DNA of 64,000 bases from Halorubellus sp. JP-L1. GTDB lineage: Archaea; Halobacteriota; Halobacteria; Halobacteriales; Natrialbaceae. Below, one piece after another: positions 16,786 through 24,486 of this stretch. The notes below the pieces were generated by a model. That model saw only the letters and a program-made list of their open reading frames with translations. It did no database searches and was not told the origin of the DNA. The stretch's first letter is position 1, and every line of letters starts with the position of its first letter. The position numbers and the translations under genes were made by a program. The DNA is taken from positions 868,001 through 932,000 of the forward strand of contig NZ_JAAOIR010000001.1 of assembly GCF_011440375.1 (NCBI RefSeq). The letters are read 5' to 3'.

Positions 16786-17175
16786 ATGAGTCTCTGGGTG
16801 CCCGTCGCGCAAGTCGCGGGTGAGATGCGGCTCCTGACGACTGTGGCGCAAGTCGCGGGTGAGATGCGGCTCTGGGTAACCGTGGCGCAAGTTGCAGCGG
16901 GCGTGAACGTCGTCCTGCTGCTGGCGCTGACGTACGTGTGGGGGCGGAACTACCTGAAGTTCCGTTCGAAGCATACGCTCGGGCTACTCGTCTTCGCGAG
17001 CCTCCTGCTCCTGGAGAACGTCGCCGTGGTGTACTACTACCTGCTCGATCCGATGCTCTCGGCGTGGTGGCACGACGACAGCCTCGTCCCCCAGGTCGTC
17101 TGGCAGTGGCAGCTCGCGCTCCACGTCGTGGAGGCCGTCGGCCTCGCGTTCCTGACGTGGGTGACGTGGGACTGA
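16786..17175 (+). CDS. Small membrane protein with a tandemly repeated N-terminus
   Basis: This 129-residue membrane protein has about three hydrophobic helices (roughly 30-48, 63-85 and 103-126). The first 30 residues repeat a 13-residue unit, PVAQVAGEMRLLT then TVAQVAGEMRLWV, merging into TVAQVAAGVNVVLLL, the start of helix 1. The native N-terminus of the ancestral protein was probably the last copy, with two upstream copies added by DNA duplication. An internal ATG in the second repeat (16864) could also serve as start. Function is unknown; it is adjacent to a small winged-helix regulator. Confidence 0.7.
   Translation: MSLWVPVAQVAGEMRLLTTVAQVAGEMRLWVTVAQVAAGVNVVLLLALTYVWGRNYLKFRSKHTLGLLVFASLLLLENVAVVYYYLLDPMLSAWWHDDSLVPQVVWQWQLALHVVEAVGLAFLTWVTWD
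16804..16908. repeat. 39-bp in-frame tandem repeat in the membrane protein gene
   Basis: Copies begin at 16804, 16843 and 16882 (period 39 bp = 13 codons), each starting GTSGCGCAAGT. The first two are nearly identical through GCGGCTC. The third diverges after GCGCAAGT. Because the unit is a whole number of codons, copy number can change without frameshift. Confidence 0.85.
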
Positions 17176-17229
17176 CCGCTCGCGACCACACTCCCTAGCG
17201 CGGCCTCGTTCTCGCGTTCTCGCTGGCCC

Positions 17230-17299
17230 GATGGCGTCGTTGGTGACTTGATGGCGTCGTTGGTGGCTCAATGGCGTCGTTGGTGGCTCGATGGCGTAC
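17230..17299. repeat. 20-bp intergenic tandem repeat, three and a half copies
   Basis: The unit GATGGCGTCGTTGGTGGCTC repeats at 17230-17249, 17250-17269 and 17270-17289, with a half copy after it. It sits in the 370-bp gap between the small membrane protein and the surface protein. I see no gene in that gap. The rest is G+C-rich up to an A+T-richer promoter near 17510. Confidence 0.85.
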
Positions 17300-17517
17300 T
17301 CGCCGATCGAGATCAGGCTTGCGCACCGGTATCTCGATCTCCTCCGGTAGCGCGAATTTGGACCCGGAGGCCCCCGGCCTGGCACCGGCTAGTTTATAAG
17401 CCAGCCGTGGTCCACTGGTCGCAGCCTCGTTCCAGCGCCTCCGGCGCCCAAACGCGGGACGGGGGTGACTTTCGGGAGAGATTTGGGTGAGAGGCGGGCC
17501 GTAGTTCGGAATATCCT

Positions 17518-17524
17518 CTTTAAG
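17518..17524 (+). promoter_or_regulatory. TATA-like element of the surface protein gene
   Basis: CTTTAAG is centred about 25 nt upstream of the ATG at 17546. It supports that start over the longer open frame. Confidence 0.5.
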
Positions 17525-17545
17525 TGGGTCGTGGTTGCAGGAAGT

Positions 17546-19960
17546 ATGCGGTCACGCATACCCGTGCTACTGGTCGTCTGCATGTTCGCGATCTCCGGGG
17601 TCGCGACGGCGACGGCTGTGAGTACGCCAGCAGTCGACGCACAGGACGCGACGAACGACGCGACGCAAGCGATGGTGCAGTTCTCCGGCGGCACCACCGG
17701 CGGGACGACGGTCACGGTCGACCAGGTGACGCTCGACGAGGGCGGCTTCGTGACGATCCACGACAGCTCGCTCGGCGACGGCGACGTGCTCGGGAGCGTC
17801 CGCGGCACGAGCGAGTACCTCGAGCAGGGAACCCACGAGAACGTCACCGTGACGCTCGACGAACCCCTGAGCGGGGACGACACGCTGTTCGCGATGGCGC
17901 ACCGGGACACGAACGGCGACCGCGCGTACGAGTTCGTCTCCTCGAACGGCGAGGTCGACGGCCCGTACACGACCGACGGCGACATCGTGATGGCGTCCGC
18001 GAACGTCACGGTGTCCGCGAGCGTCTCCGCGACCGACATCCCGACCAACGGCGGCGCCATCGTCGTCGACCGCGTCGAACTCTCCGAGGGCGGCTTCGTG
18101 ACGATCCACGACGCCTCCGTCACCGAGGGTGCGGTGTTCGACAGCATCCGTGGCACGAGCGCGTACCTCGAGGCCGGCGTGCACGAGAACGTCCGCATCA
18201 ACCTCCAGAGCGCGGTGACGCGGAACGCCACGCTCGTTCCGATGGCCCACATGGACACGAACGGGAACCAGGAGTACGACTTCGCGACGAGCGAAGGCAG
18301 TGCAGACGGGCCGTACGCGAACGCCGACGGCTCGGCGGTCGTCGATACGATGTCCGTCGTGCAGACGGACACCGCGGCCGCGACGTTCGCGAACCAGACC
18401 ACCGGCGGCGAGCGCGTCGTCGTGGAGGACGTGTTCGTCCCCAAGGGTGGCTTCGTGACGGTCCACGACGCGAGCCTCCTGGACGGCGCGGTCTTCGATA
18501 GCGTCGCCGGCACGAGCGCGAAGCTCTCGCCGGGCTACCACGCAGAGGTCGAGGTCCTCCTGAACGAGTCCATCGAGAACGACTCGACGCTCGTCGCGAT
18601 GCCGCACGAGGACTCCAACCGCAACGACCAGTACGACTTCGTGACGAGCGACGGCGCGGACGACGGGCCGTACACCGACGACGGTAGCGCGGTGGTCGAC
18701 GCCGGGACGGTCTCGGTCAGCGCGACCGTCTCGATGGCCGACCAGTCCAGCGACGGCCGGACGGTCGTCGTCGAGGACGTCGACCTGAGCGAAGGCGGGT
18801 TCGTGACGATCCACGACAGTTCCCTCTTCGCGGGCGAGACGTTCGGGAGCGCGATCGGTACGAGCGAGTACCTCGAAGCCGGTCACCACGAGGCAGTGAC
18901 GGTGACGCTCGACGAGTCCGTCCGGTCGACGGCGACGCTCGTCCCGATGGCGCACCGCGACACGAACGAGAACGAGCAGTACGACTTCCTCACGAGCGAG
19001 GGCAGCGACGACGGCCCATACGTCGCGAACGGCAGCGCGGTCGTCGACACGGCTCGCGTGAGCGTGCAGGCGGTCCTCGAGACGAGCGACCAGGAGACGA
19101 ACGGGTCGACGGTGACGATCGACTCGGTGACGCTCCACGAAGGCGGGTTCGTGACGATCCACGACGCGTCCGTCACCGAGGGTGCGGTGTTCGAGAGCGT
19201 CCGCGGCACGAGCGAGTACCTCGGGCCGGGCACGCACGAGAACGTCACGGTCGAGCTCGACTCGGCGCTGAGCGAGAACGCGACGATCGTGCCGATGGTG
19301 CACCGCGACACGAACGAGAACGAGCAGTACGACTTCCTCACAAGCGAGGGCGCTGAAGACGGCCCGTACGTCGCCGCTGGCGGTGCGGTCGTGACGACGT
19401 CGCAGGTCACGGTCACGCCGGAGGCGACCGTGTCCTTCGGTGCGCAGGAGTCCGACGGCCAGACGGTCGTCGTCGACTCGGTGACGCTGAACAAGGGCGG
19501 GTTCGTGACGATCCACGACGCGTCCCTCCAGGACGGTGCGGTGTTCGAGAGCGTCCGCGGCACGAGCACGTACCTGGAGGCGGGCACGCACGAGGACGTC
19601 GAAGTCACGCTCGACTCGCCGGTCGAGGAGGACACGACGCTCGTCGCGATGCCGCACCAGGACACGAACGCGAATCAGGCGTACGACTTCGTCTCCAGTG
19701 AGGGCGCGAACGACGGGCCCTACGTCGCCGATGGCGGCGCCGTCGTTGCCGCCGGTCAGGTGACGTTCAGCGTCGAGATGGAGACTGGGATGGACGAGGG
19801 GACGTCGACGAACGACGAAGCGACGACGAGCGCGGAGACGACCGACGAGACCGCGATGGACGACGGTGCCGACGGTGACGCGGGCGGCTCGCCCGGGTTC
19901 GGCGTCGTGGTGGCCGTGCTGGCGCTTTTGGGCGCCGCGTTCCTCGCACGCCGTCGCTGA
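17546..19960 (+). CDS. Secreted surface protein: six DUF7282-like repeats and PGF-CTERM anchor
   Basis: This 804-residue protein has a signal peptide (about 1-32, MRSRIPVLLVVCMFAISGVA), then six repeats of about 115-120 residues. Each contains GGFVTIHD or GGFVTVHD, a GTS(E/A)YL loop, HENVTV-type strand, then DTNxNxxYDF and DGPY. I know this repeat as DUF7282. A Thr/Glu/Asp-rich linker follows, then a C-terminal PGF-CTERM signal (SPGFGVVVAVLALLGAAF plus Arg cluster), marking processing and lipid anchoring by archaeosortase A. It is probably N-glycosylated and exposed on the cell surface. The DNx(D/N) Asp/Asn-rich loops could bind calcium, which is inference. Confidence 0.88.
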   Translation: MRSRIPVLLVVCMFAISGVATATAVSTPAVDAQDATNDATQAMVQFSGGTTGGTTVTVDQVTLDEGGFVTIHDSSLGDGDVLGSVRGTSEYLEQGTHENVTVTLDEPLSGDDTLFAMAHRDTNGDRAYEFVSSNGEVDGPYTTDGDIVMASANVTVSASVSATDIPTNGGAIVVDRVELSEGGFVTIHDASVTEGAVFDSIRGTSAYLEAGVHENVRINLQSAVTRNATLVPMAHMDTNGNQEYDFATSEGSADGPYANADGSAVVDTMSVVQTDTAAATFANQTTGGERVVVEDVFVPKGGFVTVHDASLLDGAVFDSVAGTSAKLSPGYHAEVEVLLNESIENDSTLVAMPHEDSNRNDQYDFVTSDGADDGPYTDDGSAVVDAGTVSVSATVSMADQSSDGRTVVVEDVDLSEGGFVTIHDSSLFAGETFGSAIGTSEYLEAGHHEAVTVTLDESVRSTATLVPMAHRDTNENEQYDFLTSEGSDDGPYVANGSAVVDTARVSVQAVLETSDQETNGSTVTIDSVTLHEGGFVTIHDASVTEGAVFESVRGTSEYLGPGTHENVTVELDSALSENATIVPMVHRDTNENEQYDFLTSEGAEDGPYVAAGGAVVTTSQVTVTPEATVSFGAQESDGQTVVVDSVTLNKGGFVTIHDASLQDGAVFESVRGTSTYLEAGTHEDVEVTLDSPVEEDTTLVAMPHQDTNANQAYDFVSSEGANDGPYVADGGAVVAAGQVTFSVEMETGMDEGTSTNDEATTSAETTDETAMDDGADGDAGGSPGFGVVVAVLALLGAAFLARRR

Positions 19961-20068
19961 CCACGACCGTATCCGATCGGTCTCCACACCGAATCCTACT
20001 TGAACGTTTCGCGCTCCGCCAACGGATTCAAGTATACATGGACTACCGTATTTAAAGAAGGCGAAACT

Positions 20069-20076
20069 TTTATATA
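20069..20076 (+). promoter_or_regulatory. BRE/TATA of the first tfb gene
   Basis: GCGAAAC followed by TTTTATATA resembles a strong archaeal BRE plus TATA box. Transcription would start near 20100, giving a leader of about 70 nt before the ATG at 20170. The in-frame ATG at 20092 lies upstream of the expected start site. Confidence 0.65.
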
Positions 20077-20169
20077 GTTATCGCACTTACTATGGGTGAG
20101 GAACAGTCCTGCAGGGCTCGTCTATCTTCTCGCCCCGCAGTCGACCGCAACCCGATTCGAGGAACACAC

Positions 20170-21159
20170 ATGACCGACACCACAACCACGACGGAACGAC
20201 ACAGTACAGCCCGCACGGATGAGACGACAGTCGACGAGACGACCGAGAGCGTCGACGAGCGAACGTGCCCCGAGTGCGGCGGTTCGCTCCAGAGCCACGA
20301 GGCCCGCGGCGAGACCGTCTGCGGCGACTGTGGACTCGTCGTCGAGGAGGACGCCGTCGACCGCGGTCCCGAATGGCGTGCGTTCAACGCGAGCGAGAAG
20401 GACGAGAAGTCCCGCGTCGGCGCGCCCACGACGAAGATGATGCACGACGACGGGCTGTCGACGAACATCGGCTGGCAGAACAAGGACGCCTACGGCAACA
20501 GCCTCTCGTCCAACCAGCGCCAGAAGATGCAGCGCCTGCGCACCTGGAACGAGCGCTTCCGCACGCGCGACTCGAAGGAACGCAACCTCAAGCAGGCCCT
20601 CGGCGAGATCGACCGCATGGCGTCCTCGCTGGGGCTCCCGAAGAACGTCCGCGAGACCGCCAGCGTCATCTACCGGCGCGCGCTCGACGAGGACCTGCTC
20701 CCCGGTCGGAGCATCGAGGGCGTCGCGACCGCGAGCCTCTACGCCGCCGCCCGCCAGGCCGGCACCCCCCGCAGCCTCGACGAGATCGCGCTCGTCTCGC
20801 GCGTCGACAAGATGGAGCTGACGCGGACGTACCGGTACGTCGTCCGCGAACTCAACCTCGAGATCCAGCCCGCGGACCCCGCCCAGTACGTGCCGCGGTT
20901 CGCGAGCGAACTCGGCCTCAGCGACGAGGGCGAGCGACGCGCGCGCCAGCTGCTCGACGACGCACGGACCGCGGGCCTACACTCCGGGAAGTCCCCGGTC
21001 GGTCTCGCCGCCGCCGCGGTGTACGCGGCCGCGCTCCTCGTTAACGAGAAGGTCACGCAGAGCGAGGTCGGCGACGTCGCGAACGTCAGCGAGGTCACCA
21101 TCCGCAACCGCTACAAGGAACTCCTGGACGCCTCGGACGCGGGGCTGGCGGCCGCCTGA
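20170..21159 (+). CDS. tfb: Transcription initiation factor TFB (canonical paralog)
   Basis: This 329-residue protein recruits RNA polymerase to TBP-TATA complexes. It has a Thr/Glu-rich N-terminus (1-30), a zinc ribbon (C33, C36, C51, C54), the B-reader/linker region with RVGAPTTKMMHDDGLSTNIGW, and two cyclin repeats (about 125-215 and 220-315). The last has the VSEVTIRNRYKELLD helix. Length and motif conservation mark it as an ordinary haloarchaeal TFB, in contrast with the shortened paralog at 63036. It starts after a 70-nt leader. Haloarchaea carry several TFBs with partly specialised promoter sets. Confidence 0.95.
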   Translation: MTDTTTTTERHSTARTDETTVDETTESVDERTCPECGGSLQSHEARGETVCGDCGLVVEEDAVDRGPEWRAFNASEKDEKSRVGAPTTKMMHDDGLSTNIGWQNKDAYGNSLSSNQRQKMQRLRTWNERFRTRDSKERNLKQALGEIDRMASSLGLPKNVRETASVIYRRALDEDLLPGRSIEGVATASLYAAARQAGTPRSLDEIALVSRVDKMELTRTYRYVVRELNLEIQPADPAQYVPRFASELGLSDEGERRARQLLDDARTAGLHSGKSPVGLAAAAVYAAALLVNEKVTQSEVGDVANVSEVTIRNRYKELLDASDAGLAAA

Positions 21160-21273
21160 ACTGGAGCACGTTCGCAGTGGGCGCGTGACTGTCGACGGCG
21201 ACGTCGCGAGCGGTGATCGGAGCGCGGTCGCGGGCGGCAAAGTTTTTCATGCCCGGTAGTGTTAGAGAGTGGC

Positions 21274-21453
21274 ATGGTCGAGACGTACGTGAGACTTCTC
21301 TGCCCGGAGTGCGCGAAGGACTGGGAGACCGCCCCCGACGACCTCCCCGGTGCCGGCGACACGTTCCACTGTCCGAACTGTCACGCGAGCCGGCCGACGG
21401 CCGAGTTCATGCGCACCGACCACGACCTCTCCACGCTCAAGCAACTCGGCTGA
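21274..21453 (+). CDS. Small zinc-ribbon protein
   Basis: This 59-residue protein has two knuckles, LCPECAKDWE (C10, C13 by count) and FHCPNCHASR (C33, C36), forming one probable zinc ribbon, plus a helical tail (TAEFMRTDHDLSTLKQLG). I recall a haloarchaeal family of this shape (DUF7836) but its role is unknown. The start is the ATG at 21274 after AGAGAGTGGC. A shorter-range ATG upstream is less likely. It lies between tfb and the aIF2-beta gene, with which it is convergent. Confidence 0.75.
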   Translation: MVETYVRLLCPECAKDWETAPDDLPGAGDTFHCPNCHASRPTAEFMRTDHDLSTLKQLG

Positions 21454-21504
21454 CCGACTCCGCGGTCTCGTTCTCGAGAGAACGCAGAAAGACAGTCCGT
21501 CCCT

Positions 21505-21909
21505 TCAGGTGCCCGTCGCCGACTGCGCGCCGCAGGCCTCGCAGCGGATGAGGAGCACGCCGTCCTCGCGCTCGAACACGGTGTCCGGCAGCCCGCACTC
21601 CGAGCAGCGCACGAACCCCTCGACGTAGTCGTCGACGGCCTCCTCGATGCGGACCACGCGGAACTCGCCCTTGAGGCGAGCGCGCCCGCTCTCGTCGATG
21701 TGCCCGCTCGTCCCCAGCTCGTTCTGGAGGAACTGCATCACGTGGTCTTCGTCGCGATTCAGGCGGTCGACCGTCGCCTGGAAGTTCTCGTACACCGTGA
21801 GCTTGCCCTCCTGACGGATCTCGGGGTCGGGAACGTCGAACCGGTCGCTAGCCGCCTCGATGTCGGGCGTCTCCGAAAGCGCTCGCTCGAGGTTCTCGTC
21901 GTAGTCCAT
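21505..21909 (-). CDS. eif2b: Translation initiation factor aIF2 subunit beta
   Basis: This 134-residue beta subunit belongs to the aIF2 heterotrimer that brings initiator tRNA to the ribosome. It has an N-terminal helix, the central alpha/beta domain (about 30-90; DEDHVMQFLQNELGTSGHIDE), and the C-terminal zinc-binding domain (CSECGLPDTV and CEACGAQS, about 100-128). Length and motifs are standard. The start is the ATG at 21909, with MDYDENLERAL matching homologs; the upstream in-frame residues are not part of the family. Confidence 0.94.
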   Translation of the reverse strand: MDYDENLERALSETPDIEAASDRFDVPDPEIRQEGKLTVYENFQATVDRLNRDEDHVMQFLQNELGTSGHIDESGRARLKGEFRVVRIEEAVDDYVEGFVRCSECGLPDTVFEREDGVLLIRCEACGAQSATGT

Positions 21910-22306
21910 ACCCTCACTACGAGACGAGCGAGCCAAAAATCTTCATACTCCCACCACGACTTCCGACCGCGCGCGAACGACGCCCGCCATCCTGCGCGCG
22001 ACGAACGCACGAACCGACCCCGGCGCAGACCGGTAGGGACCGCGTACTGTGCGGTTAGTCCCTCCTACTGGGGCGTCCGCCGACCCGGCTCTCGATCCGA
22101 CTCGCGAAGACCCTCTCGCCATTGCCACTGGCACGGACCAGTGGCCTCGCGCGCCCGATTCGATTCCAGAACCGATGGGCCTAAATTCAATCTATTCGAG
22201 ATTTTCACATGGCCGCTACCCGCGATATCACCGGGTATTCAAGAGAGGTGTGTTAACGCGACACGGGATAATAATATAACCCTGGGGCCGATAGATGGTT
22301 TTGGTT
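21910..22306. other. Intergenic gap with an imperfect hairpin and the downstream promoter
   Basis: This 397-bp gap has no convincing gene. An inverted repeat AGGGAC...GTCCCT (22035-22040 with 22058-22063, plus CGC/GCG pairing inside) lies in its middle. From about 22180 the sequence becomes A+T-richer, with an ATAATATA element at 22270-22277 upstream of the next gene. Confidence 0.5.
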
Positions 22307-22546
22307 ATGAAGAAGCAGGAGCTCATTCACCTTCACGGCCTTCTTGCCGAGGTATCCGGACAGTACGACACATGGAGCGACGGCGACCTCGACCTCGAGG
22401 AATACGAATCCCTCGGGATCCGACCAACCTCCATTCACAAATCCAAAACCGATCACAAGGCGGCGGTGTTTGCACTCGCAGGTGGCATCACGTCCGACAT
22501 GAGTGACGAGCCGGAGACGGAAACGGTCGCTCCGACCGCCGACTGA
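22307..22546 (+). CDS. UPF0058 family protein
   Basis: This 79-residue helical protein begins MKKQELIHLHGLLAEVSGQY, with RPTSIHKSKTDHKAAVFALA in the centre, the hallmark of the archaeal UPF0058 family. Function is unknown. The ATG at 22307 fits homologs; an in-frame ATG at 22295 would add MVLV. A TATA-like ATAATATA about 33 nt upstream is consistent with a short leader. The C-terminal tail is acidic and variable. Confidence 0.85.
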   Translation: MKKQELIHLHGLLAEVSGQYDTWSDGDLDLEEYESLGIRPTSIHKSKTDHKAAVFALAGGITSDMSDEPETETVAPTAD

Positions 22547-22786
22547 GGATCACAGTCGCGTTCTGCGCTACTCACGTCGACCAGCCTCGGCCATCTCCTG
22601 CGCGCGCCAGCGCGACCGCTCACTACGCATCACTGGCGCGGCCGCGCGCGAGGTCCAGCGTCTCGAAGACGCAACCTATCTCGCATTAATCGGTTGCTAC
22701 GACTCGTTCGCGGACAAACACAGTTGGGCTCCGCTTCGGACGCGGAGGGCGGGTGTTCGATGCAGGACGTCGTCGCGCGCGGTCGG

Positions 22787-23389
22787 TTACTCGATCAGGT
22801 CCTCGAACTCGGGGAGGACGTCCTCGCCGCCACCGTCGTCCGCGTCGGTCGTCGTGGATCCGCCGTCCGCGAGGTCGGTGGAGACGTCGTCGACGACGGA
22901 CTCTTCCGTGGTCGTGCTCGAGACATCGTCGTCGTCCGACGCCTCCTCGTCGCTCGAGGACTCCTCGTCGGTGCTCGAGGACTCCTCGTCGGTGCTCGAG
23001 GACTCCTCGTCGGTGCTCGAGGACTCCTCGTCGCTCGACGAGTCGTCGTCGTCCTCGACGACCTCGACGGAGAGCACCTCCAGGGGGATGTTCTCGAGCT
23101 GGCCGCCGATCTCCTTCCGGGCGATCCGGGAGGCGTGCTCCTCGCGCTCGACGTTGAACACCTTCAGCTCGAGTTCGAGCGCGACGAGGCTCTCGTCGGC
23201 GGCGAGGAACGCCGGGTCGAGGTCCTCGTGGCAGTGCGGGCAGACGCGTTCGCCCATGTTGATCTCGACGTAGTTGAGGTCGGGGTTCAGCATCTCGCCG
23301 GTCTTCGAGATCGCGATCCGTACCGCCTCGTCGGCCGTCGACACGTCGTACACGGGTACCGCCGCTTCGACGACGACTCTGCAGTCCAT
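22787..23389 (-). CDS. UPF0212/DUF555 family protein with an expanded acidic Ser tail
   Basis: This 200-residue protein has a conserved core (about 1-112) starting MDCRVVVEAAVPVYDV, with ISKTGEMLNPDLNYVEIN, a zinc-knuckle-like CPHCHEDLDPAF and NVEREEHASRIARKEIG. This identifies the archaeal DUF555 family, whose function is unknown. Homologs usually end near the LENIPLEV segment. Here about 85 extra residues follow, made of a SSSTDEE-type repeat encoded by a 21-bp tandem repeat and then an acidic Ser/Thr/Asp region. The 240 bp between this gene and UPF0058 show no other gene. Confidence 0.85.
   Translation of the reverse strand: MDCRVVVEAAVPVYDVSTADEAVRIAISKTGEMLNPDLNYVEINMGERVCPHCHEDLDPAFLAADESLVALELELKVFNVEREEHASRIARKEIGGQLENIPLEVLSVEVVEDDDDSSSDEESSSTDEESSSTDEESSSTDEESSSDEEASDDDDVSSTTTEESVVDDVSTDLADGGSTTTDADDGGGEDVLPEFEDLIE
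22953..23033. repeat. 21-bp coding tandem repeat
   Basis: The unit CTCGAGGACTCCTCGTCGGTG begins at 22953, 22974, 22995 and (partial) 23016. It encodes the ESSSTDE-type repeat in the tail of the DUF555 protein. The 21-bp period preserves the frame. Confidence 0.9.
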
Positions 23390-23564
23390 AGCTAGGTGTG
23401 CGTACACCTGCCACCGGTATCAAGGTTGGCGTTGACCCGGGCGGTATCGCGTGACGGCGGGCGGTTCCGGCCTCGGATCGGGCACGTTCAAGTGGGCGCG
23501 GGCGACGGCCGCACCTGGCCGAGGGACCGAAAGCCCGATACACGGACGGCCCCCTCCGACTGGT

Positions 23565-24461
23565 ATGCACTCCGGGCGCATCCCACTCGCGGACCTCGCC
23601 GGCGGCGTCGACCTCGCCGCGACGCTCGAGAGCGGCCAGTCGTACCTCTGGCGGCGCGAGGACGGCGGCGCGTACGCGGGCGACGTGACGACGGACCGCC
23701 AGTTCGACGCCTACCCGTGGTACTACGCGGTGCCCGACGGCGAGGTGGTGCGGGTCCGGAAGACCGACGACGCGCTCGTCTGGGAGGCCACGGTCGACGC
23801 GCACGACCGCCTCGTACGCCTGCTTCGGCTCGACGACGACCTGGACGGCATCTTCGCCGACGCCCCGGACCTCCCGCTCGTCGACGACGCGCTCGCCGCG
23901 TTCCCCGGGCTCCGGCTCGTCCGCGACCCGCCCTTCGGCTGCCTGATCTCCTTTATCTGCTCGACGCAGATGCGCGTCGAACGCATCCACGAGATGGTGA
24001 GCGGTCTCGCCCGCGCCTACGGCGACTCCGTCCAATTCCGTGGCGATACGTACCACGCGTTCCCGAAGCCAGCGCAACTCGCCGCGACCACGGAAGCCGA
24101 GTTGCGCGACCTCGGACTGGGCTATCGCGCACCGTACGTGAAGCGGACCGCGGAGATGGTCGCCGACGGCACCGCCCACCCCGCCGACGCCCGCGGCCGC
24201 GAGTACGAGGCCGCCCGCGAGTACCTCACGCGGTTCGTCGGCGTCGGCGACAAGGTCGCGGACTGCGTCCTCCTGTTCTCGCTCGACTACCTCGAAGCCA
24301 TCCCGCTCGACACGTGGATGCAGACCGTCGTCGCCGACCACTACCCCGACTGCGAGAAGGGGAACTACGCGGAGACGTCGCGCGCGCTCCGCGAGCGCTT
24401 CGGCGGCCAGTACGCCGGCTACGTCCAGACGTACGTCTTCCACCACCTCCGGACCGCCTGA
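23565..24461 (+). CDS. ogg: 8-oxoguanine DNA glycosylase/lyase (OGG, HhH-GPD)
   Basis: This 298-residue base-excision repair enzyme removes oxidised guanine. Its N-terminal OGG domain (about 10-115) carries LESGQSYLWRR, close to the SGQxFRW-type motif. The HhH-GPD domain (about 120-298) contains FVGVGDKVADCVLLFSLDYL, with catalytic K230, and IPLDTWM with D249. These correspond to the Lys and Asp of human OGG1. The start is the ATG at 23565 (MHSGRIPLADL). It is monocistronic by position. Confidence 0.92.
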   Translation: MHSGRIPLADLAGGVDLAATLESGQSYLWRREDGGAYAGDVTTDRQFDAYPWYYAVPDGEVVRVRKTDDALVWEATVDAHDRLVRLLRLDDDLDGIFADAPDLPLVDDALAAFPGLRLVRDPPFGCLISFICSTQMRVERIHEMVSGLARAYGDSVQFRGDTYHAFPKPAQLAATTEAELRDLGLGYRAPYVKRTAEMVADGTAHPADARGREYEAAREYLTRFVGVGDKVADCVLLFSLDYLEAIPLDTWMQTVVADHYPDCEKGNYAETSRALRERFGGQYAGYVQTYVFHHLRTA

Positions 24462-24486
24462 CTGCGGACGACCCTCGACGGGCGGG

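Noticed and set aside
16655-16789. A 43-codon open frame overlapping the stop of the small winged-helix gene in ATGA
   Set aside because: The product is short, basic and unlike known proteins, and the promoter of the next gene lies inside it.
17340-17460. Possible tRNA or other structural RNA in the gap before the surface protein
   Set aside because: No cloverleaf-type pairing or conserved B-box could be found by eye.
17567-19987. An 800-codon minus-strand open frame opposite the six-repeat surface protein
   Set aside because: Its repeats mirror the DNA repeats of the real gene, and it has no signal peptide or family motif.
20092-20169. Upstream start for the first TFB at 20092
   Set aside because: The ATG lies only about 20 nt from the TATA box, upstream of the expected transcript start, and adds residues not found in TFBs.
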